Source: DASVXQ01 sp046727955 (GTDB lineage Bacteria; Actinomycetota; CALGFH01). Taken from it: a stretch of DNA of 6,174 nucleotides. The stretch is taken from positions 1 through 6,174 of the forward strand of contig JBKPDO010000039.1 in NCBI GenBank assembly GCA_046727955.1, read 5' to 3'. Numbering within the stretch: the first letter of the stretch is position 1; the number at the start of each line of letters is the position of its first letter. Made by a program: the position numbers and the translations under genes. Of this stretch, positions 1 to 5,811 are shown one piece after another. The notes under the pieces are model-generated. The model was given only the letters and a program-made list of their open reading frames with translations. It was not told the DNA's origin and did not search any database.

Positions 1-2
1 GG

Positions 3-908
3 GTGCAGCCGCGCGACCCTTGGGCCCCCACCGCCCCCCCGCCCGGCTCGGGCTCGGCCCCGTTCCCGGCCGAGACGCCTCCGCCGGGCACGGCATGGCC
101 GCCGGCCGAGCGCGGGGCAGGCAGGACGGAACGAGCGGGCAGGCCGCAGTCGGCACGGTCCCGGTCCGAGCCGGGCGGACGCGCCTCGGCCGGAGCCGGG
201 CCGGCCCGGCTGAGCTCATTCCCCAGTGAGGAGCAGCTCCTCAAGCGGCCCCCGCTGTGGGAGCGCCTGCTCCGGCGCACGCCTATTCGCGTGCCAGGTG
301 AGGGCACGCTCCGCCGCTCGCGCTCTACACGCGAGCGCGAGCGGCGGCGGGCACTGCTGCGGTTCGGCGTGCTGGTGCTGGTCATAGTGCTCGTCGGCGG
401 GGGGCTGTGGCTCGCGGCCGGGCGCGGGCCCGCTGGGGAGCCGACCGGCGGTAACAGCTCCGGGACCGGGAGCACCGCCTCACCGGCGCTCACCAAGGTC
501 CGCCCGGGGCGGGTGGTGGCCTCGACCCAGTCCGGCTCGCGGCTCGCTACCAACGTGCTGGACGGCAAGACGGACACCTTCTGGTCGCGGTCGGCACCCA
601 GCGATGACAATCAGCCGTTCCTGCGCTTCTTCTTCGACCGACCCGTCAAGCTGGCGCGGATCTCGATCGCGGCCGGAGCGTCCGGGGCCGAGTTCGAGCA
701 CCGGCCTCGGCCGCGTGAGGTGGAGCTGCGCTTCTCGGACGGCACCACCATGCGGACTACCCTGGCCGACCGAACCGGGTTCCAGACGGTGGCCTTCGCG
801 CCGCGGGAGGTCGACGTGGTGCGCGTGGTGATCCTCAGCACCTACCCTTCCGCGGGGCCACAGCGCACCTCGATCAGCGAGATCAGGTTCTTCGCCGCCA
901 AGCGCTGA
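3..908 (+). CDS. Membrane-anchored protein with extracytoplasmic discoidin-like (NADase-type glycan-binding) domain, 5' end probably missing
   Basis: The visible frame gives 301 residues ending in TGA at 906-908. The first codon in frame is a GTG at position 3, but this is probably internal: there is no room for a ribosome site and the protein opens in a Pro/Ala/Gly/Arg-rich linker (about residues 1-70). A basic stretch (about 103-118) precedes one hydrophobic helix (about 119-140, FGVLVLVIVLVGGGLWLAAG). A Gly/Ser/Thr spacer follows, then a beta-rich domain (about 168-298) with the discoidin-type signature NVLDGKTDTFW at 184-194 and a terminal ISEIRFF strand. Basic residues before the helix suggest a cytoplasmic N-terminus and an outside C-terminal domain, which would bind sugar or another surface ligand. 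Related actinobacterial proteins, as I recall them, begin with a cytoplasmic zinc ribbon, expected here upstream of the window. The domain family is fairly confident; the ligand and role are unknown. Confidence 0.8.
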   Translation: MQPRDPWAPTAPPPGSGSAPFPAETPPPGTAWPPAERGAGRTERAGRPQSARSRSEPGGRASAGAGPARLSSFPSEEQLLKRPPLWERLLRRTPIRVPGEGTLRRSRSTRERERRRALLRFGVLVLVIVLVGGGLWLAAGRGPAGEPTGGNSSGTGSTASPALTKVRPGRVVASTQSGSRLATNVLDGKTDTFWSRSAPSDDNQPFLRFFFDRPVKLARISIAAGASGAEFEHRPRPREVELRFSDGTTMRTTLADRTGFQTVAFAPREVDVVRVVILSTYPSAGPQRTSISEIRFFAAKR

Positions 909-921
909 GCTGGGGCCGGCC

Positions 922-950
922 GCGCCCGGAGCCACGCTACGGCTCGGCGC
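922..950 (+). terminator. Putative hairpin terminator after the discoidin-domain gene
   Basis: GCGCC (922-926) pairs with GGCGC (946-950) and GAGCC (929-933) pairs with GGCTC (941-945). This gives a ten-base-pair G+C-rich stem with a two-base bulge (CG, 927-928) and a seven-base loop. It begins 13 bases after the stop codon at 906-908. No T-run follows, only a C/T-rich stretch, which is common for actinobacterial hairpin terminators. Because the stem is nearly symmetrical, it could also act on transcripts arriving from the opposite strand. Confidence 0.5.
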
Positions 951-965
951 CCCCTCCTGGCTTGC

Positions 966-982
966 TGGTCAGACCGTGACCA
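966..982. repeat. 6-bp inverted repeat between convergent genes (possible terminator for the minus-strand operon)
   Basis: TGGTCA (966-971) and TGACCA (977-982) are perfect inverted copies separated by five bases. The element lies 54 bases beyond the stop of the minus-strand membrane protein gene and between two convergent transcription units. A weak terminator on the minus strand is the simplest reading. A six-base-pair stem of this composition can also arise by chance, so the function is uncertain. Confidence 0.3.
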
Positions 983-1036
983 CGAAGAAGTGGGGCTCGG
1001 GCTGCTGTGACGCCCGCGTGGCGGTGGGTCGGCGGG

Positions 1037-1615
1037 TCAGTGGGAGCCGTAGCGGGCGCGCAGCTCGGGGTCGTCGACCGCCTGGCGGACGGCGCCGGCG
1101 ACCTGGAACTGGAACAGGAAGCCCGCGAGCAGGCTCATCCCCGCGAACACGAGCAGCTCCCAGTCGTGGCCGTGGGCCAGCTCCAGCGCCAGGCCGGCAA
1201 GCGCGGGCAGCAGGCAGAGCACCAGCGCCTGGGTGGCCCAGGTCATCGCCAGCCCGCGGAAGCCCATGGCGCGGGCGCGCTCGGCGCGGGGCCTCAGCTC
1301 GCGCCGGTCGAGGGAGTTAAGCGCGCGCTTGCCGACCAGCAACAGCCGGGCCGGCCGGAAGGCCCAGGCCGCCAGACCCAGGACCGCCAGCACCGCCACG
1401 GCGACCGTGCCGGTGACGGCCAGGTTCGGCGAAGCCCCCGGCGGGTTCGTGCCATGGAGACCGGCGTTGACCATCACCGCCACAAGGATGCCCGCGAACA
1501 GGAAGCCGATCCGCACCGTCCGCACGATCGGCTCGGGGTCCGGCCCCTGCTCCTGCCGCGAGGGCTCGGGGAGCCTGGAGCCCTCCGGATCCCACGGCGT
1601 CCAGACGTTGCTCAC
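1037..1615 (-). CDS. Four-helix membrane protein of unknown function, coupled to ligA
   Basis: I do not recognise a named family for these 192 residues. A polar, Pro/Glu-rich N-terminal tail (about 1-29) is followed by four hydrophobic segments at about 30-53, 66-86, 124-147 and 152-176. Between helices 2 and 3 lies a strongly basic loop (about 87-120, many Arg and Lys), and a short tail ends in DDPELRARYGSH. Under the positive-inside rule the basic loop, and hence both termini, would be cytoplasmic. The GTG start at 1615-1613 overlaps the ligA TGA as GTGA. A GGGTGAGG purine run inside the end of ligA can serve as ribosome site, so translational coupling to the ligase gene is likely. Coding status is supported by this overlap and by the coherent helix pattern. 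No catalytic motif is visible and no role should be assumed from the ligA neighbour. Confidence 0.85.
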   Translation of the reverse strand: MSNVWTPWDPEGSRLPEPSRQEQGPDPEPIVRTVRIGFLFAGILVAVMVNAGLHGTNPPGASPNLAVTGTVAVAVLAVLGLAAWAFRPARLLLVGKRALNSLDRRELRPRAERARAMGFRGLAMTWATQALVLCLLPALAGLALELAHGHDWELLVFAGMSLLAGFLFQFQVAGAVRQAVDDPELRARYGSH

Positions 1616-3639
1616 GCCACCTCACCCTTCTCCAGCAGCTGCCGGAAGCCGGCCTCGTCCACCATGGTGACACTCAGCTCTCTGGCACGCTCGGCCTTGG
1701 AGCCGGGGTCGGCGCCGACCACCACGTAATCGGTCTTCTTCGAGACGGTCGACGCGATCCGGCCACCCCGCTCCTCCACCGCCCTGGCCGCCTGATCCCT
1801 GGTCAAGCCGTCGAGCGTGCCGGTGAGCACCAGCGTCCTGCCCGCCAGCGTCTGTGGCACCTCCCCGCCGTCCTCCTCGACCGCCGTGCTCACGCCCGCC
1901 TCGACCAGGCGGCGCACCAGGTCGCGGTTGCGCTCGCCGGCGAACCACGCGTGGACACTGCTGGCGATGGTCGGGCCGATCTCCTCGATCGCGTTCAGCT
2001 CCTCCTCGGCGGCGCTGGCGATCGCTTCCAGCGACTTCAGCCGCTTGGCGAGCACGGTGGCGACGTGGTCGCCGACGTGGCGGATCGACAGGCCCACCAG
2101 CAGACGGTCGAGCGGCCGCCGCTTGGACGCCTCGATCGCCTGGAGCAGGTTGTCGATGCTCTTTTCCTTGAAGCCCGGCAGCTCGGCGAAGTCCTCGGCG
2201 GTGAGCTGGTAGATGTCGGCGGCGTCGTGCAGCTTGCCCGCGTCGATCAGCGCCGCCACCGTGCGCTCGCCCAGGTGCTCGATGTCCATCGCTCCGCGCG
2301 AGGCGAAGTGGACCAGGGTCGCCCACCGCTGCGCCGGGCAGCCGGTGGTGTTGGGACAGCGGGTGACGACCTCACCCTCTGGGCGCACCAGCCGCGCGCC
2401 GCACTCCGGGCAGCGCTCGGGGAAGCGCCATGGCGTGGAGCCCTGCGGTCGCTTGGTCAGGACGGGGCCGACCACCTCTGGGATGACGTCGCCGGCCTTG
2501 CGAACCCAGACGGTGTCACCGGGACGCACGTCGCGCCGGGCGACCTCGTCCTCGTTGTGCAGCGTGGCCAGAGAGATCGTGGACCCGGCCACCAGCACCG
2601 GCTCGAGCACCGCGAACGGGGTGGCCGCCCCGGTCCGGCCGATCGAGACCTGGATGTCCTCGAGCAGCGTGGTGCGCTCCTCCGGCGGGAACTTGTAGGC
2701 GATCGCCCAGCGGGGCGCCTTGGAAGTGTGGCCGAGCTCCTGTTGCTGGTTGGTCGAGTCGACCTTGACCACCACACCGTCCACCTCGTACTCGAGGTCG
2801 TGGCGGTGCTCCTCCCAGCGGCGGATGAACGCCTGGACCTCCTCGAGGGTGGTGGCAGGCTTGGTCTCCTCCGCGACCGGCAGCCCGGCGTCCCTGCAGT
2901 AGGCCAGGAAACCGGAGTGCGAGGGGAAGCGGACGCCCTCGGCCAGCCCGAACGAGTGGCACAGCAGCGCGAGCGGCCGCGACGCGGTCACCCTGGGGTC
3001 CTTCTGCCGCAGGGCGCCGGAGGCCGCGTTGCGGGGGTTGGCGAAGACCTGCTTGCCCTCCGCCGCCATCTGCTCGTTGAGCCGCTCGAACGCGTCGGTC
3101 GGGAAGTAGATCTCGCCGCGCACCTCGAAGGCGGCCGGCGCATCGTTCAGCTCGAGGCGCTCGGGCACGTTCTTGATCGTGCGCACGTTGGGCGTGATGT
3201 CGTCGCCCACCAAGCCGTTGCCCCGGGTGGCCGCGCGCACCAGCCAGCCGCGCTCGTACTGCAGCGACACCGCCACGCCGTCGATCTTGAGCTCGCACAC
3301 GTACCCGTCGGCCGTGCCCCCCGCCTTCTCGGTGCGCTTGCCCCAGGCGAGCAGCTCCTCCTCGTTGAAGGCGTTGTCGAGCGAGAGCATGGGCACGCGG
3401 TGAGGGACCGGTGCGAACGCCTCCGAGGGCGGGGCTCCGACCGTCTGCGTGGGCGAGTCCGGCGTGACCAGGTCGGGATACTCCTCCTCGAGCCTGGCCA
3501 GCTCGCGCAGCAGCTCGTCGTACTCGGCGTCCGAGACGTCCGGGTCGCTCAGAACGTAGTAGCGATAGGCCGCATCCCTGATCCGGGCGCGCAGCTCGTC
3601 GGCCCGCTTGGCAGCATCCTCGGGCGACGGCAACGGCAC
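1612..3639 (-). CDS. ligA: NAD+-dependent DNA ligase LigA
   Basis: LigA seals 3'-OH/5'-phosphate nicks in DNA during replication and repair, using NAD+ to adenylate a lysine. With the start chosen here it has 675 residues, normal for the family. An N-terminal Ia domain carries YRYY (25-28) and DAEYD (37-41). The nucleotidyltransferase domain has the active-site K118 in CELKIDG, EVRGEIYFP (172-180), NPRNAASGALRQKDP (201-215), DGVVVKVD (287-294, K292) and K316 in WAIAYKF. The OB fold includes GDVIPEVVGPV. Four zinc-ligand cysteines (about 410, 413, 428, 434) show the family spacing C-X2-C-X14-C-X5-C. Helix-hairpin-helix repeats (about 451-580) and a BRCT domain (about 598-675) follow. All key residues are present, so it should be active. 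An in-frame GTG at 3660 would add seven residues, but a purine-rich ribosome site lies directly before the GTG at 3639, so I prefer the latter. It is divergent from the macS-like kinase gene and overlaps the downstream membrane protein gene by four bases. Confidence 0.97.
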   Translation of the reverse strand: MPLPSPEDAAKRADELRARIRDAAYRYYVLSDPDVSDAEYDELLRELARLEEEYPDLVTPDSPTQTVGAPPSEAFAPVPHRVPMLSLDNAFNEEELLAWGKRTEKAGGTADGYVCELKIDGVAVSLQYERGWLVRAATRGNGLVGDDITPNVRTIKNVPERLELNDAPAAFEVRGEIYFPTDAFERLNEQMAAEGKQVFANPRNAASGALRQKDPRVTASRPLALLCHSFGLAEGVRFPSHSGFLAYCRDAGLPVAEETKPATTLEEVQAFIRRWEEHRHDLEYEVDGVVVKVDSTNQQQELGHTSKAPRWAIAYKFPPEERTTLLEDIQVSIGRTGAATPFAVLEPVLVAGSTISLATLHNEDEVARRDVRPGDTVWVRKAGDVIPEVVGPVLTKRPQGSTPWRFPERCPECGARLVRPEGEVVTRCPNTTGCPAQRWATLVHFASRGAMDIEHLGERTVAALIDAGKLHDAADIYQLTAEDFAELPGFKEKSIDNLLQAIEASKRRPLDRLLVGLSIRHVGDHVATVLAKRLKSLEAIASAAEEELNAIEEIGPTIASSVHAWFAGERNRDLVRRLVEAGVSTAVEEDGGEVPQTLAGRTLVLTGTLDGLTRDQAARAVEERGGRIASTVSKKTDYVVVGADPGSKAERARELSVTMVDEAGFRQLLEKGEVA

Positions 3640-3642
3640 TTG

Positions 3643-3652
3643 CTCCCCCCTT
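3643..3652 (-). promoter_or_regulatory. Ribosome binding site that decides the ligA start
   Basis: Read on the minus strand this is AAGGGGGGAG, followed by CAA and the GTG at 3639-3637. The AGGGGG core lies six bases before that GTG. The alternative GTG at 3660-3658 is preceded by an A+T-rich stretch without a Shine-Dalgarno match at normal spacing, which makes the shorter LigA form more likely. Confidence 0.6.
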
Positions 3653-3720
3653 GCCTGCACTTGATCGAAAATTCAGTATCCCTCAGTGAACCGACAGCGT
3701 CCGCAGAGGCTGCCACCAGC
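3653..3720. promoter_or_regulatory. Divergent intergenic region, presumed promoters for ligA and macS
   Basis: The two genes point away from each other, so both promoters should lie here or just inside the genes. Positions 3661-3690 are visibly richer in A+T than anything nearby. On the minus strand GATACT (3680-3675) is a 4-of-6 match to a -10 box and would leave a leader of roughly 30 bases before the ligA start at 3639. I found no convincing -35 partner at standard spacing, and no clear plus-strand -10/-35 pair. The location is inferred from gene layout; the exact boxes are guesses. Confidence 0.35.
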
Positions 3721-4983
3721 ATGACATCTGTTCGCTCACCTGCCGAGGACCGGGGCCCGCGCCAGCGCCCGGCCCGTCGCCCGCAACCGCTCGCAGAGGC
3801 CGAGCGCGCTGTCGCCGTCCTGTCCCTGGCGGTCCTTGCGCTGCGCTGGGTCACGCTCGCCTTGATGACGCTCATGGCGGTGATCACGAGTGACCTGCGC
3901 CGGCCGCTGCTGGCCGGGCTCGCCATCGCGGTGACTGCCGGCTGGACGGTCTGGCTGACGGTCGCCCGGCCGCGGCCGGCGGCGCCGGTCCTCGCCGCCG
4001 ACCTCGCGCTCGCGGTCGGGCTCACCCTGGTATCCGGCGTGGTGGTGGCGAAGGGCCAGGTCGGGGGCACGCACCCGTTTTTCGCCAGCGCCTATCCGGT
4101 GGCCGCCGCCGCGTACCGGGGCGCCACGGCCGGCGTCCGCGCCGGGCTCGCGGCGGGCGCCGCGCTCGGCGCCGCGCTGGTGGTCACCCACATCGTCAAC
4201 GGCATCGACGTCATCGGCGAGACGACACCGCACCTGCTGAGCCTGGCGAGCGGCGCGGTGAACTTCGTGCTGGTGGGCGGCGCGGTCGGTCTCGTCGCCC
4301 AGCTCCTCGAGCGCTCGGCGGCGCAGGTCCGCAAGGCCACCGAGGAGACGATGCGGGCGCGGGAGCGCGCGGCGAGACTCTCGGAGCGGGAATCGCTGGC
4401 CCGCCAGATCCACGACTCGGTGCTGCAGGCGCTCGCCATGGTCCACAAGCGTGGCCGCGAGCTGGCCGAGGCCGGGTCGGTGCCTCCAGAAGAGGTCGCC
4501 GGGCTGGCTGAGATCGCGGCCGGTCAGGAGCGTGCCCTGCGCACGCTGATCCTGCGCGGGCCCACCGAGGCGCCGGGCGGGACGGCCTCGCTGCGCGCCA
4601 GCCTCGAGGAGCTGGCCGGGGACGAGCTGCCGATCCCGCTGGCGGTGGGCGCCACCGGTCCGATCTGGCTGCCACTGCACCACGTCGAGGAGCTGACCGC
4701 GGCGGTCAGGCAGGCGCTCGAGAATGTGGTGCGGCACGCCTCCGCCTCCCAGGTCACGCTGTTCGCTGAGGAGGACGGCGGCGCGGTCGTGGTGACGGTG
4801 CGGGACGACGGGTCCGGCTTCGAATACGACGAGGCGGGACTGGCGGCCCGCGGGAAGATCGGCATCCTCAAGAGCATCAAGGGGCGGGTCGAGCAGCTCG
4901 GCGGCAGCGTGAGCGTGCGGAGCGCGGCCGGCACCGGCACCGAGATCGAGCTGCAGGTGCCCATGAGCCGGGAGGCGGGGTGA
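3721..4983 (+). CDS. macS: MacS-family sensor histidine kinase
   Basis: This 420-residue membrane kinase would autophosphorylate on histidine and donate the phosphate to the regulator encoded directly downstream. A short Arg/Pro-rich N-tail is followed by about five hydrophobic segments (about 32-55, 61-81, 88-110, 137-159, 170-195), a short charged helix (about 196-225) and the H box RQIHDSVLQ with H231, the HDxxxQ form used by NarL-type kinases. The ATP-binding domain has the N box with N335 (ALENVVRHA), DDGSGF (362-367), a GKIGI turn (378-382) and GTGTEIEL (404-411). The overall pattern matches the actinobacterial MacS family, described in Streptomyces coelicolor as controlling morphological development and actinorhodin production. 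The ATG at 3721 has an AGAGG 11 bases upstream, a rather long spacing. The frame stays open further upstream, so the start is less certain than the rest. The TGA overlaps the next gene's GTG. No extracellular sensor domain is visible, so the signal is probably sensed in or at the membrane. Confidence 0.9.
   Translation: MTSVRSPAEDRGPRQRPARRPQPLAEAERAVAVLSLAVLALRWVTLALMTLMAVITSDLRRPLLAGLAIAVTAGWTVWLTVARPRPAAPVLAADLALAVGLTLVSGVVVAKGQVGGTHPFFASAYPVAAAAYRGATAGVRAGLAAGAALGAALVVTHIVNGIDVIGETTPHLLSLASGAVNFVLVGGAVGLVAQLLERSAAQVRKATEETMRARERAARLSERESLARQIHDSVLQALAMVHKRGRELAEAGSVPPEEVAGLAEIAAGQERALRTLILRGPTEAPGGTASLRASLEELAGDELPIPLAVGATGPIWLPLHHVEELTAAVRQALENVVRHASASQVTLFAEEDGGAVVVTVRDDGSGFEYDEAGLAARGKIGILKSIKGRVEQLGGSVSVRSAAGTGTEIELQVPMSREAG
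4970..4975 (+). promoter_or_regulatory. Ribosome binding site for the macR GTG at 4980
   Basis: GGGAGG inside the last codons of the kinase gene lies four bases before the overlapping GTG. A second match, GGGAGGG at 4987-4993, lies seven bases before another in-frame GTG at 5001. That spacing is better and would give a 219-residue regulator. The sequence does not settle which is used. Confidence 0.4.
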
Positions 4984-5660
4984 CGCGGGAGGGCAGGGCC
5001 GTGGCCGGCGACGAGCGGGTGCGGGTGCTAGTAGTGGACGACCATCCCGTCTGGCGCGACGGCGTGCGCGCGGACCTCGATTCGTCGGGGCGTGTGGTGG
5101 TCGTGGCCGAGGCGCGTGACGGCGGCGACGCGATCGAGCGGGCTCGTGAGACCATGCCAGACGTCGTGCTGATGGACCTGAACCTGCCGACGGTGCGAGG
5201 AGTGGACGCGATCCGCCGCATCGTCGAGGAGTCGCCGCATATCCGGGTGCTGGTCCTCTCCGCCTCGGCCGAGGAAGCCGACGTGCTCGAGGCGGTCAAG
5301 GTCGGGGCCAGCGGCTACCTGCTCAAGAGCGCCACCGCGGGCGAGCTGGTCGAGGCGGTGATCCGCGTCTGCAATGGCGAGGCGGTGTTCTCGCCGAGCC
5401 TCGCCGCGCTGGTGCTTGGCGAGTTCCGCAGGATGAGCGGCGCGGCCCACGGCTCAGCCGAGCCGGGCCTGACCCCGCGCGAAACCGAGGTGCTCAAGCT
5501 GGTCGCCAAGGGCTACACCTACCGCGAGATCGCGGACAACCTGGTGATCAGCGTGAAGACGGTACAGAACCACGTCCAGAACATCCTCACCAAGCTCCAG
5601 CTCTCCAAGCGCTACGAGCTGATGCGCTACGCCATCCAGCGAGGCCTGGACCGGGCGTGA
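4980..5660 (+). CDS. macR: NarL/LuxR-family response regulator, partner of MacS (MacR-like)
   Basis: This cytoplasmic transcription regulator has 226 residues. Its receiver domain (about 13-130) has the acidic pair D20-D21 in VVDDHPVWRDGV, phosphoacceptor D66 in LMDLNLP, switch residue S94 in VLSAS and K116 in GYLLKS, so all phosphorylation residues are present. After a linker with GEFRRMSG comes a C-terminal LuxR-type helix-turn-helix (about 163-222) with LTPRETEVLKLVAKG and the recognition region ISVKTVQNHVQNILTKL. The GTG start overlaps the kinase stop as GTGA, so the two are co-transcribed and probably translationally coupled; an alternative GTG at 5001 would remove seven residues. The VWRDGV and MDLNLP wording fits regulators paired with MacS kinases. 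Its targets are not visible here, though an inverted repeat lies shortly downstream. Family assignment is very confident; the MacR name rests on the adjacent kinase. Confidence 0.92.
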   Translation: MTREGRAVAGDERVRVLVVDDHPVWRDGVRADLDSSGRVVVVAEARDGGDAIERARETMPDVVLMDLNLPTVRGVDAIRRIVEESPHIRVLVLSASAEEADVLEAVKVGASGYLLKSATAGELVEAVIRVCNGEAVFSPSLAALVLGEFRRMSGAAHGSAEPGLTPRETEVLKLVAKGYTYREIADNLVISVKTVQNHVQNILTKLQLSKRYELMRYAIQRGLDRA

Positions 5661-5668
5661 GCAGGGGG

Positions 5669-5683
5669 CGAGCGGCGCGCTCG
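5669..5683 (+). terminator. Putative hairpin terminator after macR
   Basis: CGAGCG (5669-5674) pairs with CGCTCG (5678-5683) across a three-base loop, eight bases after the macR stop codon. The six-base-pair stem is all strong pairs apart from one A-T. No T-run follows. Position and symmetry favour a terminator or an mRNA-stabilising 3' hairpin for the macS-macR transcript. Confidence 0.4.
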
Positions 5684-5692
5684 TGCCGGAAG

Positions 5693-5712
5693 TACCCAGG
5701 CCGGTTTGGGTA
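5693..5712. repeat. Inverted repeat TACCCA-N8-TGGGTA, possible operator
   Basis: TACCCA (5693-5698) and TGGGTA (5707-5712) are perfect inverted copies eight bases apart, centred about 110 bases before the zinc-ribbon gene start. Half-site centres are 14 bases apart, not a full helical turn multiple. A GGAAGT at 5688-5693 resembles an ECF-type -35 element but has no firm -10 partner. The element could be a regulator site for the downstream gene or a second hairpin after macR. The regulator is unknown. Confidence 0.3.
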
Positions 5713-5799
5713 GTCCATGCCGCCGAGATGAGGCGGAAGCCGGCTGGTGCCGCGATCGGCGCCCGGCGATGCTCGCCACGAAAAGCCTTCTGGAGCAGT

Positions 5800-5805
5800 G
5801 GGGAG
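5800..5805 (+). promoter_or_regulatory. Ribosome binding site for the zinc-ribbon protein
   Basis: GGGGAG ends six bases before the ATG at 5812, an ideal spacing. It is the main reason for choosing that start, because the frame remains open further upstream. Confidence 0.6.
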
Positions 5806-5811
5806 CCGAGA

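Noticed and set aside
1007..1729. Plus-strand open frame opposite the four-helix membrane protein
   Set aside because: Its translation is low-complexity (Gln, Arg, Gly, His) without a fold signature. The minus-strand frame has coherent helices and the GTGA overlap with ligA.
3661..3690. LexA/SOS-type box before ligA
   Set aside because: TTCGAT and nearby bases look loosely similar to a half-site, but no second half of the actinobacterial GAAC-N4-GTTC palindrome is present.
3661..3720. An upstream TTG at 3661 as an alternative start for the kinase
   Set aside because: The frame is open, but TTG at this position lies in the A+T-rich presumed promoter patch and has no ribosome site. The extra residues would be unlike the family's N-terminus.
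3736..4737. Long minus-strand open frame opposite the kinase gene
   Set aside because: It is Arg/Gln/His-rich mirror coding without domains, whereas the plus strand carries the complete H, N and G boxes of a histidine kinase.
1951..4983. A 1010-codon plus-strand open frame running antisense to ligA and continuing into the kinase gene
   Set aside because: The portion before 3721 is the mirror of ligA in G+C-rich codons, rich in Arg, Gly, Leu and Val with no domain. Only the part from the ATG at 3721 is a real protein.
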